DNA of 64,000 nt. Source: Rhodanobacter sp. C06. GTDB taxonomy: Bacteria; Pseudomonadota; Gammaproteobacteria; Xanthomonadales; Rhodanobacteraceae. Of this stretch, positions 8,525 through 18,294 are shown one piece after another. The notes under the pieces were generated by a model. The model was not told where the DNA came from. It was given only the letters and a program-made list of their open reading frames with translations, and searched no databases. Every line of letters starts with the position of its first letter. Within the stretch, counting starts at the first letter, position 1. The stretch covers positions 62,001-126,000 of the forward strand of contig NZ_MUNP01000036.1 of NCBI RefSeq assembly GCF_002001105.1, written 5' to 3'. The position numbers and the translations under genes are program-made.

Positions 8525-10399
8525 ATGCCTGCCTACCGATCCCGCACCAGTACCCACGGCCGCAACATGGCCGGCGCCCGCAGCCTGTGGCGCGCCACGG
8601 GCATGAAGGACGGCGATTTCGGCAAGCCCATCATCGCGGTGGCGAACAGCTTCACCCAGTTCGTGCCCGGCCACGTGCATTTGAAGGACCTCGGCCAACT
8701 GGTGGCGCGCGAGATCGAAGCCGCCGGCGGCGTGGCCAAGGAGTTCAACACCATCGCGGTGGACGACGGCATCGCCATGGGCCACGGCGGCATGCTGTAT
8801 TCGCTGCCCTCGCGCGAACTGATCGCCGACAGCGTGGAGTACATGGCCAACGCGCACTGCGCCGACGCGCTGGTGTGCATCTCCAACTGCGACAAGATCA
8901 CCCCCGGCATGCTGATGGCGGCGATGCGGCTGAACATCCCCGCGGTGTTCGTCTCCGGTGGCCCGATGGAATCGGGCAAGACGCAGATGAAGGGCGTGGA
9001 GCGCTCGCTGGACCTGATCGACGCGATGGTGGCCGCCGCCGATGACAGCTACAGCGACGCCGAAGTGGCGACGCTGGAGCGCTCGGCCTGCCCCACCTGC
9101 GGCTCCTGCTCGGGCATGTTCACCGCCAACTCGATGAACTGCCTCACCGAGGCGCTGGGCTTGGCGCTGCCCGGCAACGGCTCGGTGCTGGCCACGCATT
9201 CGGATCGCGAGCAGTTGTTCCGCCGCGCCGGTCGCGTGGTAGTGGATCTCGCCCGCCGCTGGTACGAGCAGGACGACGCCAGTGCGCTGCCGCGCAGCAT
9301 CGCGAACCGCGCCGCGTTCGAGAACGCGATGAGCCTGGACATCGCGATGGGCGGCTCCACCAACACCGTGCTGCACCTGCTGGCCGCGGCGCGCGAAGGC
9401 GGCGTGGACTTCGGCATGGCCGACATCGACCGGCTCTCGCGCCGCGTGCCCTGCCTGTGCAAGGTGGCGCCCGCGAAGAGCGACGTGCACATGGAGGACG
9501 TGCACCGCGCCGGCGGCATCATGGCGATCCTGGGCGAGCTGGACCGTGCCGGCCTGCTCGACACCAGCCGCCCCACCGTGCACGCACCCACGCTGGGCGA
9601 CGCGCTGGCGCAATGGGACATCCGCCGCAGCAACGACGAAGCGGTGCATACCTTCTACCGCGCCGCACCCGGCGGCGTGCCCACCCAGGTCGCCTTCAGC
9701 CAGTCCTCGCGCTTCACGAGCCTGGACACCGACCGCGAGCACGGCGTGATCCGCTCGGCCGAAACACCTTTCAGCCGCGACGGCGGCCTCGCTGTGCTGT
9801 TCGGCAACCTCGCGCCGGAAGGCTGCATCGTGAAGACCGCCGGCGTGGACGATTCCATCCTGGTCTTCCATGGCACCGCCAAGGTCTACGAAAGCCAGGA
9901 AGCGGCGGTGAGCGGCATCCTCGGCAACAAGGTGAAGGCCGGCGACGTGGTGGTGATCCGCTACGAGGGCCCGCGCGGCGGCCCGGGCATGCAGGAGATG
10001 CTCTACCCCACCAGCTACCTGAAATCGAAGGGCCTGGGCAAGGCCTGCGCGCTGATCACCGACGGCCGCTTCTCCGGCGGCACCTCCGGCCTGTCCATCG
10101 GCCACGTCTCCCCCGAGGCGGCCGAAGGCGGCCTGATCGCCCTGGTCGAGGACGGCGACCCGATCGCCATCGACATCCCGAACCGCGGCATCCGCCTCGA
10201 TCTGCCCGAGGAAACCCTCGCCGCCCGCCGCGTCGCGATGCAGGCGCGTGGTCGCGAGGCGTGGAAGCCGGTCAATCGCACACGCTCCGTCTCGGTCGCA
10301 CTACAGGCCTATGCAGCGCTGGCATCGAATGCCGCGAATGGAGCAGTGCGGGATCTCGGCAGGTTGGGTGCTGGGTATACGGACGGCGCAACAACCTGA
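8525..10399 (+). CDS. ilvD: Dihydroxy-acid dehydratase
   Basis: 624 residues, slightly longer than the usual 612-616. It dehydrates the dihydroxy-acids to the 2-keto precursors of valine and isoleucine. Cluster and metal motifs are intact: [32 protein letters not shown], the [11 protein letters not shown] block, and the C-terminal [26 protein letters not shown] 8525 has GGAG at 8510-8513. It ends the visible branched-chain run; a long inverted repeat follows and the next genes are on the other strand, so this is probably the operon end. Only the first gene's promoter, outside the window, is expected to drive the unit. Confidence 0.96.
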   Translation: MPAYRSRTSTHGRNMAGARSLWRATGMKDGDFGKPIIAVANSFTQFVPGHVHLKDLGQLVAREIEAAGGVAKEFNTIAVDDGIAMGHGGMLYSLPSRELIADSVEYMANAHCADALVCISNCDKITPGMLMAAMRLNIPAVFVSGGPMESGKTQMKGVERSLDLIDAMVAAADDSYSDAEVATLERSACPTCGSCSGMFTANSMNCLTEALGLALPGNGSVLATHSDREQLFRRAGRVVVDLARRWYEQDDASALPRSIANRAAFENAMSLDIAMGGSTNTVLHLLAAAREGGVDFGMADIDRLSRRVPCLCKVAPAKSDVHMEDVHRAGGIMAILGELDRAGLLDTSRPTVHAPTLGDALAQWDIRRSNDEAVHTFYRAAPGGVPTQVAFSQSSRFTSLDTDREHGVIRSAETPFSRDGGLAVLFGNLAPEGCIVKTAGVDDSILVFHGTAKVYESQEAAVSGILGNKVKAGDVVVIRYEGPRGGPGMQEMLYPTSYLKSKGLGKACALITDGRFSGGTSGLSIGHVSPEAAEGGLIALVEDGDPIAIDIPNRGIRLDLPEETLAARRVAMQARGREAWKPVNRTRSVSVALQAYAALASNAANGAVRDLGRLGAGYTDGATT

Positions 10400-10410
10400 C
10401 GCTCTTTTGC

Positions 10411-10522
10411 CGTCATTCCAGCGAAGGCTGGAATCCAGTGCCGTTACTCTCAACGACACCAAGTCGCTGGATCCCAGCTTGACTAGCTTTCGGCTGTTGA
10501 AAAGCGCCTCGCTGGGATGATG
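10411..10522. repeat. Long CGTCATTCCAGC...GCTGGGATGATG inverted repeat after ilvD
   Basis: The left half begins CGTCATTCCAGCGAAGGCTGGAATCCAG (two pieces: 10411-10428, 10429-10438) and can fold on itself. The right part has GCTGGATCCCAGC-like and CGCTGGGATGATG segments (10465-10478, 10510-10522) complementary to it. It occupies the convergent gap between ilvD and the next minus-strand gene and could act as a bidirectional transcript end. That role is inference, since no U-tract is present. Confidence 0.7.
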
Positions 10523-10527
10523 AGCCA

Positions 10528-10878
10528 TCAGATACGCACGCCGAGGCGCCCCAGCGCCCACACCAGCCCGAAATACGCCCCGACCGTGGCGAGGCAGGCA
10601 AGGCCCAGCGCCGGCCAGAATGCGACTCCGTGCCGGAGCAGGGCCGGCAGTATCAGGAACAGCGGCAGTGAGGCGAGCACCAGCCAGAAGATGCCCGTCG
10701 AAAGCGCGGCGACGGCCGCCACGTTGCCGGTGTCGCGGTAGATCCAGATGAACGCCAGCAGGGACGTCAACGGCAGCGATGCGAGCAGCGCGCCCCACAG
10801 CGAGCTGCGCTTGCCCAGCTCCGCGACAGCCACTACGACGATGGCCGAAACCAGCACCTTCAACGCGTATTGCAGCAT
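10528..10878 (-). CDS. Small membrane protein, DUF3147-like
   Basis: 116 residues with four predicted membrane helices (about 4-20, 26-45, 54-76, 84-108). The LGKRSSLWGALLASLPLTSLLAFIWIYRDTG segment resembles DUF3147 proteins of unknown function. The start at 10878 is the Met directly before the hydrophobic first helix; the open frame continues upstream but with non-membrane composition. The upstream region has no clear ribosome site. Convergent with ilvD. No function can be proposed. Confidence 0.75.
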   Translation of the reverse strand: MLQYALKVLVSAIVVVAVAELGKRSSLWGALLASLPLTSLLAFIWIYRDTGNVAAVAALSTGIFWLVLASLPLFLILPALLRHGVAFWPALGLACLATVGAYFGLVWALGRLGVRI

Positions 10879-10948
10879 GGGCGTGGGATCCGTCGTTTCG
10901 ATGGAAACGCATCGTAGAACGGTATCGGCATGAATGCCGCGACATCGC

Positions 10949-11317
10949 TCAAGCCTGCAGCTCCTGCCCGAACATGATCCGATGGCCATCCACCGTGCGG
11001 ACGCCGAACTCGCGCATGCCCCAGGGCTTGTCCGCCAGCGGCTGGGTGAACTCGGCGCCTGCCGCCCGGTACTCGGCATACAGCGCCGTGGCGTCCGAGA
11101 CCGTCACGTAGCCGTACCACGAATGATCGCCCAGCTCGGCTGGCGGGATGGCGTCCGTGCACTCGCCCAGCATCACGCGAAAGCTGCCCCGCGCCAGGAA
11201 CGTCCAGCCCGGCGCCGTGAACTCGATGCCCAGCCCGAGCACCGACGTGTAGTAGTCCGTGGACCGGGCCAGGTTCGGCACGGCGAGTACGAATCGCACC
11301 TTGGTGAAATCGGACAT
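10949..11317 (-). CDS. VOC family protein (glyoxalase/bleomycin-resistance fold)
   Basis: 122 residues. The pattern VRFVLAVPNLARSTDYYTSVLGLGIEF, then a strand-turn region, then DHSWYGYVTVSDATALYAEYRAAGAEFTQPLADKPWGMREFGVRTVDGHRIMFGQEL is typical of single-chain VOC proteins with two beta-alpha-beta-beta-beta modules. The terminal DGHRIMFGQ matches the family's usual D-P-D-G-N-x-I-x-F/L motif. Start 11317 is preferred over 11323 because AGGAG then lies seven bases upstream. It is 70 bp downstream of nothing coding and 70 bp before the DUF3147-like gene, probably co-transcribed. Substrate unknown. Confidence 0.85.
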   Translation of the reverse strand: MSDFTKVRFVLAVPNLARSTDYYTSVLGLGIEFTAPGWTFLARGSFRVMLGECTDAIPPAELGDHSWYGYVTVSDATALYAEYRAAGAEFTQPLADKPWGMREFGVRTVDGHRIMFGQELQA

Positions 11318-11539
11318 GCGCATGCTCCTGTCGGCTGGTGCCTGACGAGCGCGCCGGATGCCGCCGGCCCGGGTGGCCGGAAACCGCGGCCCCGTGCCGC
11401 TCCCCAAGCTTTCCACGCGATTTCCTCGCGATGGCCCAAGCCCGTCCTCAAGCTTCCGGGCGGCGCCGGGGGCAGGCTGGACGGGCGGCAAGGCCTGCCG
11501 CCAAGCATTCCATCATTGTCGAGTTGATCGGAGGGGATC

Positions 11540-12112
11540 ATGTCACGTCACGCACTCTTTATCGCCATGTCCATGCTGGCGCTGGCACCCGCATACGCCC
11601 TGGGGGCGCCAGCGGGCGATCCGTCGTCCATGGACATGCAAGGCGTCAGCAGCCATTCGCCACTGGTGCAGGAAATCCGCATCGCAACCGCGAAGTACCA
11701 GGACATCAACGTGGCCCTGCACAAGGAAACCGGCTGGGTGGTCGCCACGCCATGCGTGAGCGGGCCGGATACCGGCGCCATGGGCGTCCATCTGGTAAAC
11801 CCGTCGCGCATCGCGGACGGCGTGCTCGACCCGAGCGCGCCGGAGGCGCTGATCTATGAACCGATGGCGGACGGCTCGATGCGCCTGGTGGGCGTGGAGT
11901 TCATCGAGGTCGCCGCCGACTGGGCGGCGCGTCACCCGGGCGGCCCACCGCCCGAGGTGGCCGGCAACCTGATGAACCTGCTGCAGGTGCCGAACCGCTT
12001 CGGCCTGCCGGAGGCCTACTACCTGCACGTATGGGCCTGGCAGGACAACCCCAAAGGCACCTTCGCCGACTGGAACACAAAGGTGACCTGCGCGAAGCAG
12101 CCCTTGTCCTAG
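11540..12112 (+). CDS. Exported hypothetical protein
   Basis: 190 residues with a Sec signal peptide (MSRHALFIAMSMLALAPAYALGA, cleavage near residue 23) and a strong GGAGGGG ribosome site at 11530-11536. The mature part is soluble and has conserved-looking blocks such as VQEIRIATAKYQDINVALHKETGW, MGVHLVNPSRIADGVLDPSAPEALIYEP and FGLPEAYYLHVWAWQDNPKGTFADWNTKVTC. This resembles a family of short periplasmic proteins annotated only as hypothetical. Two Cys in the mature part may form a disulfide. Function unknown; it stands alone between minus-strand genes. Confidence 0.8.
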   Translation: MSRHALFIAMSMLALAPAYALGAPAGDPSSMDMQGVSSHSPLVQEIRIATAKYQDINVALHKETGWVVATPCVSGPDTGAMGVHLVNPSRIADGVLDPSAPEALIYEPMADGSMRLVGVEFIEVAADWAARHPGGPPPEVAGNLMNLLQVPNRFGLPEAYYLHVWAWQDNPKGTFADWNTKVTCAKQPLS

Positions 12113-12301
12113 GCGCCGCTCGGACTGCGGGGGTTTGCGATCTTCCGACTCTCGACCCGCCCACGGATGGCCGGCCATGGACGGCGATCGCGCATCGGTC
12201 ACCCCAACGGCTGATCCGCAAGCTCCGGCAGCTTCCTGGGCGCAACGCATCCGCGCCGACCTCCCTGCCTGCAGCCGAAGCCGGGACGAAACGCTTCGCG
12301 A

Positions 12302-14311
12302 TCAGTCGCAGCGCGCGCCGTCGCCATCGGGCTTGCACTGCGGCGGCCAGCCGTTCGCGTTCCAGTAGGCCAGCATCTTCGTGCGGCGCAGGAAGTCGGA
12401 GAACGCCGGGCCTTGCCGGATCGCCGCGTATTCGGGCACCCACAGCAACCTGCCGTAGAAAAACCAGGGCTTTTCGAAAAAACGCAGTGCCATCGTTTCG
12501 TCGGGTTGCGGCACCTGCAGCTGCAGCAAGAGCGGCGTATCGCTGGCCTGCTGCGCCGCGCGCAGTTTCGCCAGCGCCTGCGGCCACCGCGCAGGGTCGG
12601 CCAGCGCCGCACTGAAGGCGACGTACAGCGGCTTGCGCGCAAAATCGTCGGGCATGTTCGCGGCAATGTCGCGCGCATCGGCCAGGTCCTTGCGCCAGAC
12701 GGCGTTGCGCCAGCGCAGCTCGTCGGTCACGACGTTGGGCTTGCCGGCCAGGCCCGGCAAGGCATCGAGATAGCGCTGCGCCTCCGTGTGGCGACCCAGC
12801 GCGTCGAGTTGGGCGCCGAGATTGGCGACCGCCCAGTAGCTGAGCGGATCGATCGCGTAACCGACCTGGGCCAGGCGCAGCGCCTCCTCGCCATAGCCCA
12901 GCCCCGCCAGGCGCATGCCCACCAGGTTGTTCATGACCGGATCGGTCGGATTGCGCGCCAGCGTCGCGCGCAGCTCCTTCATGCAGTCGTTCCACTCGTC
13001 GCGCTGGCAGGCCAGTTCGCCCAACACGGCATGCGCGTACACGTTGTCGGGATCAAGCCGCAGCGCGCGGGTGGCTTCCGGCAGCGCCTCCAGTTCGCGC
13101 CCCGGCTCGAGGTGCGTGGCGAGGTTGAGCGCGAGCAAGCCGTGCACCGGCGCGTAGTCGGGCGCTCGCGCGGCCAGCGCATTCAGCGCGACCTCGGCCT
13201 TGTCGTAGTCCGCGTCGTCGGGCCGCGTCATGAAGATGTGGCGCAGCCGCAGGTATTCGCGGAATACCGCCAGGTCGGGCGGCTTCACCGCGACGCGATC
13301 CAGCGGCAGGTGCAGTGCCAGCGCCGACGCCACGGCCTGCGCGATCTCCTGCTGCACGCCGAAGACATCCTTCGTCTGCCGATCGTAGCTTTGCGCCCAC
13401 ACCGTGCGCCCCGATGGCGTTTCGATCAGGCGCAAGTCGATGCGCAGCGCATCGCCGGATTCGCGCAAGCTGCCCTCGATCGCATAGTTGACGTGCAGGC
13501 GCTCGGCCAGTTGCGCCGCGTCGAACCCCAGCTCGCGCGCCCGCGCGGCCGAGACGCTGGCGATCAGGCGCAGGCCGTCGACGCGAGCGAGTTCCGTGGT
13601 CAACTCCTCGCTCAAGCCGTCCGCGAAGATGGCCTCGTTCTTGTCGTTGCCGATCGCCCGCAGCGGCAGCACCACCAGGGTCGGCGGCGGCGCGGCCGCC
13701 GGTTTCGCGGGACTTGTCCGCCGCCAGAGCAAGATTCCGATGGCGACGACCACCAGGCTCGCCGCAAGCAGCCAAAGCCCGGATGACGCCGACCAGTGGC
13801 GCGGCTTCGCCGACACGTCAGATGCGGCGGCTGTCGGAGCATCCCTCGCCTGCTCCTCGGCGCCGGCTGCGTCTGGCAACACCACCGACGGATCGTCCGG
13901 CTCCGATGCCGACGACGACGGTGTGGCCGATGCGATGCTGGCGGCCGCAGCGAGGCCTTCCGGCGGCTCGGCGCGTTGTGCGAAACACCGCACGACGCCA
14001 TCGAAGCGGTAACCGACGCCATGCAAGGTGTGGATGTAGCGCGTGCTGCCCGCATTCTCGCCCAGCGCGTGGCGAACCAGGGTGACGACGCGATTGAGCA
14101 CGCCGGGCGTGACATGGCGATGGCCCCAGACCGCGTCGAGGATATCGTCGCGCGAGAATGCCTTGCCCGGCGCCTGCACCAGCAGCGAGAGCACGTCGAA
14201 CGCCTTGGGCTCCAGCGCCACGTCGCGGCCGCCCACGCGCAGGCGTCGGCCGTCGAGGTCGAGCTCGACCGCGTCGAACGCGATGTACCGAAGCCTCCCC
14301 TCGCCTTCCAC
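12302..14311 (-). CDS. CadC-like membrane transcriptional regulator with TolB-like and TPR domains
   Basis: 669 residues from GTG 14311, which has AGGAG five bases upstream; an ATG at 14374 would add 21 residues. An OmpR/PhoB-type winged helix lies at about residues 9-104 (ending in TRYIHTLHGVGYRF). A Pro/Ala/Ser-rich linker, one membrane helix (about 176-196), a TolB-like N-terminal domain beginning TLVVLPLRAIGNDKNEAIFADGLSEELTTELARV, and about six degenerate TPR units to the end follow. The architecture is that of membrane-anchored one-component regulators that sense an envelope signal and bind DNA directly. Target genes are not apparent; neighbours are unrelated. Confidence 0.88.
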   Translation of the reverse strand: MEGEGRLRYIAFDAVELDLDGRRLRVGGRDVALEPKAFDVLSLLVQAPGKAFSRDDILDAVWGHRHVTPGVLNRVVTLVRHALGENAGSTRYIHTLHGVGYRFDGVVRCFAQRAEPPEGLAAAASIASATPSSSASEPDDPSVVLPDAAGAEEQARDAPTAAASDVSAKPRHWSASSGLWLLAASLVVVAIGILLWRRTSPAKPAAAPPPTLVVLPLRAIGNDKNEAIFADGLSEELTTELARVDGLRLIASVSAARARELGFDAAQLAERLHVNYAIEGSLRESGDALRIDLRLIETPSGRTVWAQSYDRQTKDVFGVQQEIAQAVASALALHLPLDRVAVKPPDLAVFREYLRLRHIFMTRPDDADYDKAEVALNALAARAPDYAPVHGLLALNLATHLEPGRELEALPEATRALRLDPDNVYAHAVLGELACQRDEWNDCMKELRATLARNPTDPVMNNLVGMRLAGLGYGEEALRLAQVGYAIDPLSYWAVANLGAQLDALGRHTEAQRYLDALPGLAGKPNVVTDELRWRNAVWRKDLADARDIAANMPDDFARKPLYVAFSAALADPARWPQALAKLRAAQQASDTPLLLQLQVPQPDETMALRFFEKPWFFYGRLLWVPEYAAIRQGPAFSDFLRRTKMLAYWNANGWPPQCKPDGDGARCD

Positions 14312-14404
14312 GTCGGCTCCTGCCGGAACGATGAAGCAGATGACGCCGCGACGAACCGCGTCATGGTACGGCAAGCCGCCGCGCGGCCGCCAATGGTGGG
14401 ACGA

Positions 14405-14749
14405 CTACCTGGCCCGCTTGCCCGCAGCCACAGGTTTCCTCGGCTTCGGCACCGGCATCAGCGCCGCCGTTTCGACGAACAGGCGGCGGATCGCGTCCGA
14501 ATCGTCCAGCAGCTCGTCGGCCACCGGATAGTCCTTCGCGCCGGGATACGGCGGGCGCTGCGGCAGCCCCGGCGCGAGCGTTGCCGCCGCGGTGGAGGGT
14601 TTCACGAACACGCTGTTGTCGCAGGCGAAGGCGACCACCTTGCCGTCGATGTACAGCGCGTACTCGCCGAACATCTTCTTGTGGGTGAGCCGCTCGCCCA
14701 GCGCGACCTGCTCGGTCACGTAGTCCAGAAAATCGCGATCGGTGGCCAT
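14405..14749 (-). CDS. TfoX/Sxy N-terminal domain protein
   Basis: 114 residues. DFLDYVTEQVALGERLTHKKMFGEYALYIDGKVVAFACDNSVFVKP is the hallmark of the TfoX N-terminal domain (KKMFGEYA...YxDGKxVxxxxDxxLYxK). The C-terminal TfoX domain is missing and replaced by a basic tail, as in many stand-alone proteins of this family. In Haemophilus and E. coli the full protein activates competence genes; stand-alone N-domain proteins have no fixed role. It is followed at 94 bp by the membrane regulator on the same strand. Confidence 0.85.
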   Translation of the reverse strand: MATDRDFLDYVTEQVALGERLTHKKMFGEYALYIDGKVVAFACDNSVFVKPSTAAATLAPGLPQRPPYPGAKDYPVADELLDDSDAIRRLFVETAALMPVPKPRKPVAAGKRAR

Positions 14750-14871
14750 GTGGGTGCGACCTCAAGTGGGAATCAAGCCGCGCCACGAGGCGACGTCGGT
14801 TCGAGTTGCCGGAGAATCGTTCTCCGAACTTGGTCTTCTTGCGTGCTGCGCCGGAAAACGGGCCCACCCCG

Positions 14872-15387
14872 TCACCGGGACAGGCCCAAGCCGCGAAGCC
14901 GGTCTTCAAGCTCGGCCATTGAGCTCCAGGCCAGGATGGGCGAGTTCTGCCTTTCATCGGGCGGATTCGATGGAAGCTCGCTGGACCAGCCCTCGCATCC
15001 AACGAGCGGAAGCAGTGGCCGCTTGTGCAGCCACGCCAGGCAGACTTCCGAGATCGTGCCGGCCCGCCCGCCGATGACAATGCATGCATCTCCCGCGAGT
15101 GCCATCAGCAGGTTGCGCGCATCACCCATTCCGCACGGGATGACAACAGTGGCGGGCCAGTCTGCCGGAGGCATCCGATCCGGCGGAACGATGCTGACTA
15201 CCAATCCACCATCACCAATGGCTCGCTCGGCCGCGGCCCTGGTTGCCGGACTTCCGCAGCCGCTGATCAACGTGATCCCCAGTCTTGCGAGAAGCGCCCC
15301 GGCCTCACCGGCCAACTCGTATGCGGCGGAGCCCGGGTCTGCACTGCCCAAGACGCATACCTGGGGACGACGTATGGATTTGGTCAT
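14872..15387 (-). CDS. TIGR00725 family (LOG/SLOG Rossmann-like) protein
   Basis: 171 residues. Motifs are VCVLGSADPGSAAYELAGEAGALLARLGITLISGCGSPATRAAAERA, the middle MGDARNLLMALAGDACIVIGGRAGTISEVCLAWLHKRPLLPL, and a C-terminal helix. This pattern fits TIGR00725 and related proteins of the SLOG nucleotide-binding clan; GGRAGTISE is the counterpart of the LOG PGGxGTxxE motif. AAGGA upstream of ATG 15387 fixes the start. The family has no confirmed general function; nucleotide or cytokinin-like ligand processing is suggested by the fold only. Confidence 0.82.
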   Translation of the reverse strand: MTKSIRRPQVCVLGSADPGSAAYELAGEAGALLARLGITLISGCGSPATRAAAERAIGDGGLVVSIVPPDRMPPADWPATVVIPCGMGDARNLLMALAGDACIVIGGRAGTISEVCLAWLHKRPLLPLVGCEGWSSELPSNPPDERQNSPILAWSSMAELEDRLRGLGLSR

Positions 15388-15671
15388 GCCGATCCTTCTC
15401 TCGCAGCCCGACTCGAAGGTGGTTTCAAATGGCAATGCGATCGTGCCGCGCACGCGGGTGATGCGGCTCAATCCCACAACACTTGATGGCACTGGAGACA
15501 ACCAAGGCATCGTTTCACGGGGCGAAACATGGGACAAGTGACGCGCCCGAGCAGCCAGCGAAGTGCCTCGCGAGCCAATGCTCCTCGAAATCGTGCCGAG
15601 CGAACGACATCCTGCCATTCCCTGCACTGCGTCACGCCGCCCCATGCACCCCCGCACGCTAAACTTCCCCG

Positions 15672-16688
15672 ATGGCTTCCCCACCGCGCAAGCGCCAGCG
15701 GCGCAAACCTGCTCCCTCGGCGGCGCCACGCACCGCGAAGGCACCGCCCGTGGTGACCGTGCGCCCGGCGGACAGCTCGGCGCGCGCCAGCGGCGTGCTG
15801 GACTGGTTGCTGGGTCGCTTGCCGCCACGATACCGCGAGAAGGCGCGCGACTACCTCGTGCTCACCCGCATGGACCGCCCGATCGGCGCGCTGCTGCTGC
15901 TGTGGCCGACCTGGTGGGCGCTATGGCTGGCAGCGGGTGACTGGCCGCCGTTCAAGCCGCTGGCGATCTTCACGCTGGGCGTGTTCGCGATGCGCGCGGC
16001 GGGCTGCGCGATCAACGATTACGCCGACCGCAAGCTGGACCCGCTGGTGGAACGCACCGCAGGGCGGCCGATCGCCAGTGGGCGGGTGACGCCGCGCGAG
16101 GCGCTGGTCGTGTTCGGCACACTGCTCGCCTTCGCCTTCGTGCTGGTGCTGTTCACCAATGCGCTGACGATCAAGCTGTCGTTCGCCGGCGCCGCGTTGG
16201 CGGCCATTTATCCGTTCACCAAGCGCTGGACCTACCTGCCGCAGGTGGTGCTGGGCGCGGCGTTCGGCTGGGCCATCCCGATGGCGTTCGCCGCGGTGGC
16301 GGGCAACGTGCCGCCGCTGGGCTGGCTGCTGTTCATCGCCAACATCCTGTGGTCGGTGGTGTACGACACCGAGTACGCGATGGTGGACCGCGAGGACGAC
16401 CTCAAGGCCGGCGCGAAATCCACCGCGATCCTGTTCGGCGACGCCGACCTGCCTATCCTCGGCGTGCTGATGGCCTCGCTGCTGCTGGCGATGGTGTTCG
16501 TGGGCCAGCGCGCGCAGTTGGGCTGGCCGTACTGGCTGGCGCTTCTGGTCGCCACCGGCCTGTTCGCGTACCAGCTGTGGCTGATCCGCACGCGCGAACG
16601 CGGCCCTTGCCTCGCTGCCTTCCGCCACAACAACTGGTGGGGGCTCACGATGTGGGTCGGCATCGTGCTGGCGCTGGCGGTGCGGTGA
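15672..16688 (+). CDS. ubiA: 4-hydroxybenzoate polyprenyltransferase
   Basis: 338 residues with a basic Ala/Pro-rich N-terminal extension of about 45 residues before the usual start ([31 protein letters not shown]). The two Asp-rich prenyl-diphosphate/Mg2+ motifs are present, NDYADRKLD (about 115-123) and [13 protein letters not shown] (about 234-246), along with eight or nine membrane helices. The enzyme attaches the polyprenyl tail to 4-hydroxybenzoate in ubiquinone synthesis at the inner membrane. It stands as a single gene; the 284-bp stretch upstream (15388-15671) shows no gene. Confidence 0.95.
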   Translation: MASPPRKRQRRKPAPSAAPRTAKAPPVVTVRPADSSARASGVLDWLLGRLPPRYREKARDYLVLTRMDRPIGALLLLWPTWWALWLAAGDWPPFKPLAIFTLGVFAMRAAGCAINDYADRKLDPLVERTAGRPIASGRVTPREALVVFGTLLAFAFVLVLFTNALTIKLSFAGAALAAIYPFTKRWTYLPQVVLGAAFGWAIPMAFAAVAGNVPPLGWLLFIANILWSVVYDTEYAMVDREDDLKAGAKSTAILFGDADLPILGVLMASLLLAMVFVGQRAQLGWPYWLALLVATGLFAYQLWLIRTRERGPCLAAFRHNNWWGLTMWVGIVLALAVR

Positions 16689-16727
16689 GCGTTGCGGGTG
16701 CCGCACCCGCAACGCTCGCGCGACATG

Positions 16728-17324
16728 TCAGGCGGGACTGCCGTCCGCCCTGATCGGCAGTTGGGTGAATTCACCGAAGCGCAGACGGTTGCCGAACGGG
16801 TCAATCACCTCCATCACGCGCAGCCGCGGCGGCATCGGCTCGATCCCGGGATGCATGTTGGGGTATTTCCTGGCCGCCAATTCGGCGTGGAATGCATCAA
16901 GACCTTTCATGGTGATCCAGTGGGCGCCACCAGGGCTGCCATCACCGTGGTGCTCGGACAGATGGATCACCAGCCTGTCGCGCGAGATCTGCGTATACAG
17001 TGGCGCCGGGCCGATACCGGCAGTGAGCGGCGCATCGCCCCAGTCCAGGTGGAAGCCGAGATAGTCCAAATAGAACTCGCGCGCCTTGTCGCGCGAGAAA
17101 ATGCGCAAAATCGGCGTCGCCGACCTGAAACGAATGCCGGTCGCGGCATCGTCGCCGCGTCGTTTCGCCAGTGCGATGCGCGCCGCCAGTGTGTTCCAGT
17201 CGGCGTAACCCAATTGGTTCGCGACCAGTTCCAGGCATTCACCGTGGCCGAGCTCAATCGATTTCTCCGCCAGCCGCTGCCGCAGCTGTTTCGCCATGAG
17301 TTTGGCGTCGAGATGGTCTCGCAT
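16728..17324 (-). CDS. Glyoxalase-superfamily protein with N-terminal helical domain
   Basis: 198 residues. The first about 70 residues (LDAKLMAKQLRQRLAEKSIELGHGECLELVANQLGYADWNTLAARI) form the helical domain often found in proteins annotated 'glyoxalase superfamily protein'. The rest is a VOC-type module: ATPILRIFSRDKAREFYLDYLGFHLDWG ... VIHLSEHHGDGSPGGAHWITM ... RVMEVIDPFGNRLRFGE. GGAGGA lies seven bases before ATG 17324. It is similar in layout to bleomycin-resistance-like proteins. Substrate unknown. It is convergent with ubiA. Confidence 0.88.
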   Translation of the reverse strand: MRDHLDAKLMAKQLRQRLAEKSIELGHGECLELVANQLGYADWNTLAARIALAKRRGDDAATGIRFRSATPILRIFSRDKAREFYLDYLGFHLDWGDAPLTAGIGPAPLYTQISRDRLVIHLSEHHGDGSPGGAHWITMKGLDAFHAELAARKYPNMHPGIEPMPPRLRVMEVIDPFGNRLRFGEFTQLPIRADGSPA

Positions 17325-17500
17325 GTTGAATCCTCCGTTTCCTGGCGAACGAAGTGGATGCATCGGTGCCTGCGTTGCCGATCCGTTCGCCATGACGAAG
17401 GGTTCGTTGCGTACCACAGATACATTCACCGTTCCCGAAGCGGGTGCAGGCGGCAGGCTGTATCGGCCGGTTGCCAGCATAACACCGGCCAGAGCGGCCT

Positions 17501-18241
17501 TCAGGGCACCGGAACTGGACCTCGCCCCTGCGGCGCCGGCGCCCGCGCCAGCGCCCACGCGTCGACCCGCGCCACGCCAGCACGCTTCAGCACGCGGGCG
17601 CATTCGGCGAGGGTGGCGCCAGTGGTCATCACGTCGTCGAGGATCGCCACGTGCGCTGGCAATGCAATGCCGGCACGTACGGTGAAGGCGCCACGCACGT
17701 TGCGGCGACGGGCCACGGCGTCGAGTTCGGTCTGCGCTTCGGTGCCGCGCATGCGTTGCAGCACATCGTGGCGCAGCGGCAGGCCGAAGTGGCGCGTCAG
17801 CGGCTTCGCCAGCTCCATTGCCTGGTTGTAGCCGCGCTGGCGCAGGCGTGCCCTGTGCAACGGCACCGGCAGCAGCAGTTCGGGCTTCGGCAACGACATC
17901 GGCTCGCGCTGCCACAGCGTCGCCAGCGCGCGCCCAGCGGCGAGGTCGCGGCCGAACTTGAAGCGCGACTCCAGCCGGTCCAGCGGCCAGCCGTAGCGGA
18001 ACGGCGCCCACGCCGCATCCCAGGGCGGCGCATGGCGCTGGCACTCGCCGCACTGCGCGGCGGGCACGGCCAGCGGCAGGGCGCAGCGCGCGCAGCAGCT
18101 GCGGTTGCGCGGCAGTTCGGCGGCGCAGGCCGCGCACAAGTCCACGTCATCCGCACCCGGCGCGCCGCACAGCAGGCAGCGCAGTGGCAGCAACCAGCGC
18201 GACAGCACATGCCAGGGTTGCAGCAGGCTTGCCTTGTCCAT
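17501..18241 (-). CDS. comF: ComF family phosphoribosyltransferase-like protein
   Basis: 246 residues. An N-terminal double zinc-finger-like part has CLLCGAPGADDVDLCAAC then CCARCALPL and CGECQ. The C-terminal half is a type I phosphoribosyltransferase fold, with the PRPP loop VAILDDVMTTGATLAEC (about 203-219). GGAGG five to seven bases before ATG 18241 supports that start over 18265. In competent bacteria ComF/GntX aids DNA uptake or processing and is often found near bio genes in gammaproteobacteria, as here. It is divergent from nirK with 151 bp between the two starts. Confidence 0.9.
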   Translation of the reverse strand: MDKASLLQPWHVLSRWLLPLRCLLCGAPGADDVDLCAACAAELPRNRSCCARCALPLAVPAAQCGECQRHAPPWDAAWAPFRYGWPLDRLESRFKFGRDLAAGRALATLWQREPMSLPKPELLLPVPLHRARLRQRGYNQAMELAKPLTRHFGLPLRHDVLQRMRGTEAQTELDAVARRRNVRGAFTVRAGIALPAHVAILDDVMTTGATLAECARVLKRAGVARVDAWALARAPAPQGRGPVPVP

Positions 18242-18280
18242 GCGCCCTCCCGTTTCTGTGGCCATGGTAGCGGCACGCAC

Positions 18281-18294
18281 TTGACGCACGTCAC
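18281..18294 (+). promoter_or_regulatory. FNR/DNR-type binding site in front of nirK
   Basis: TTGACGCACGTCAC reads as TTGAC-N4-GTCAC, one base from the perfect CRP/FNR-family palindrome TTGAC-N4-GTCAA used by FNR, DNR and NnrR regulators. A -10-like TACACT is at 18316-18321. This puts the site centre at about -41, the class II activator position. The site is seen directly; the regulator is inferred. Confidence 0.6.

Noticed and set aside
15388-15671. A plus-strand small gene before ubiA
   Set aside because: Overlapping open frames are Arg/Pro/His-rich shadows with no ribosome site; nothing else seen in the 284 bp.
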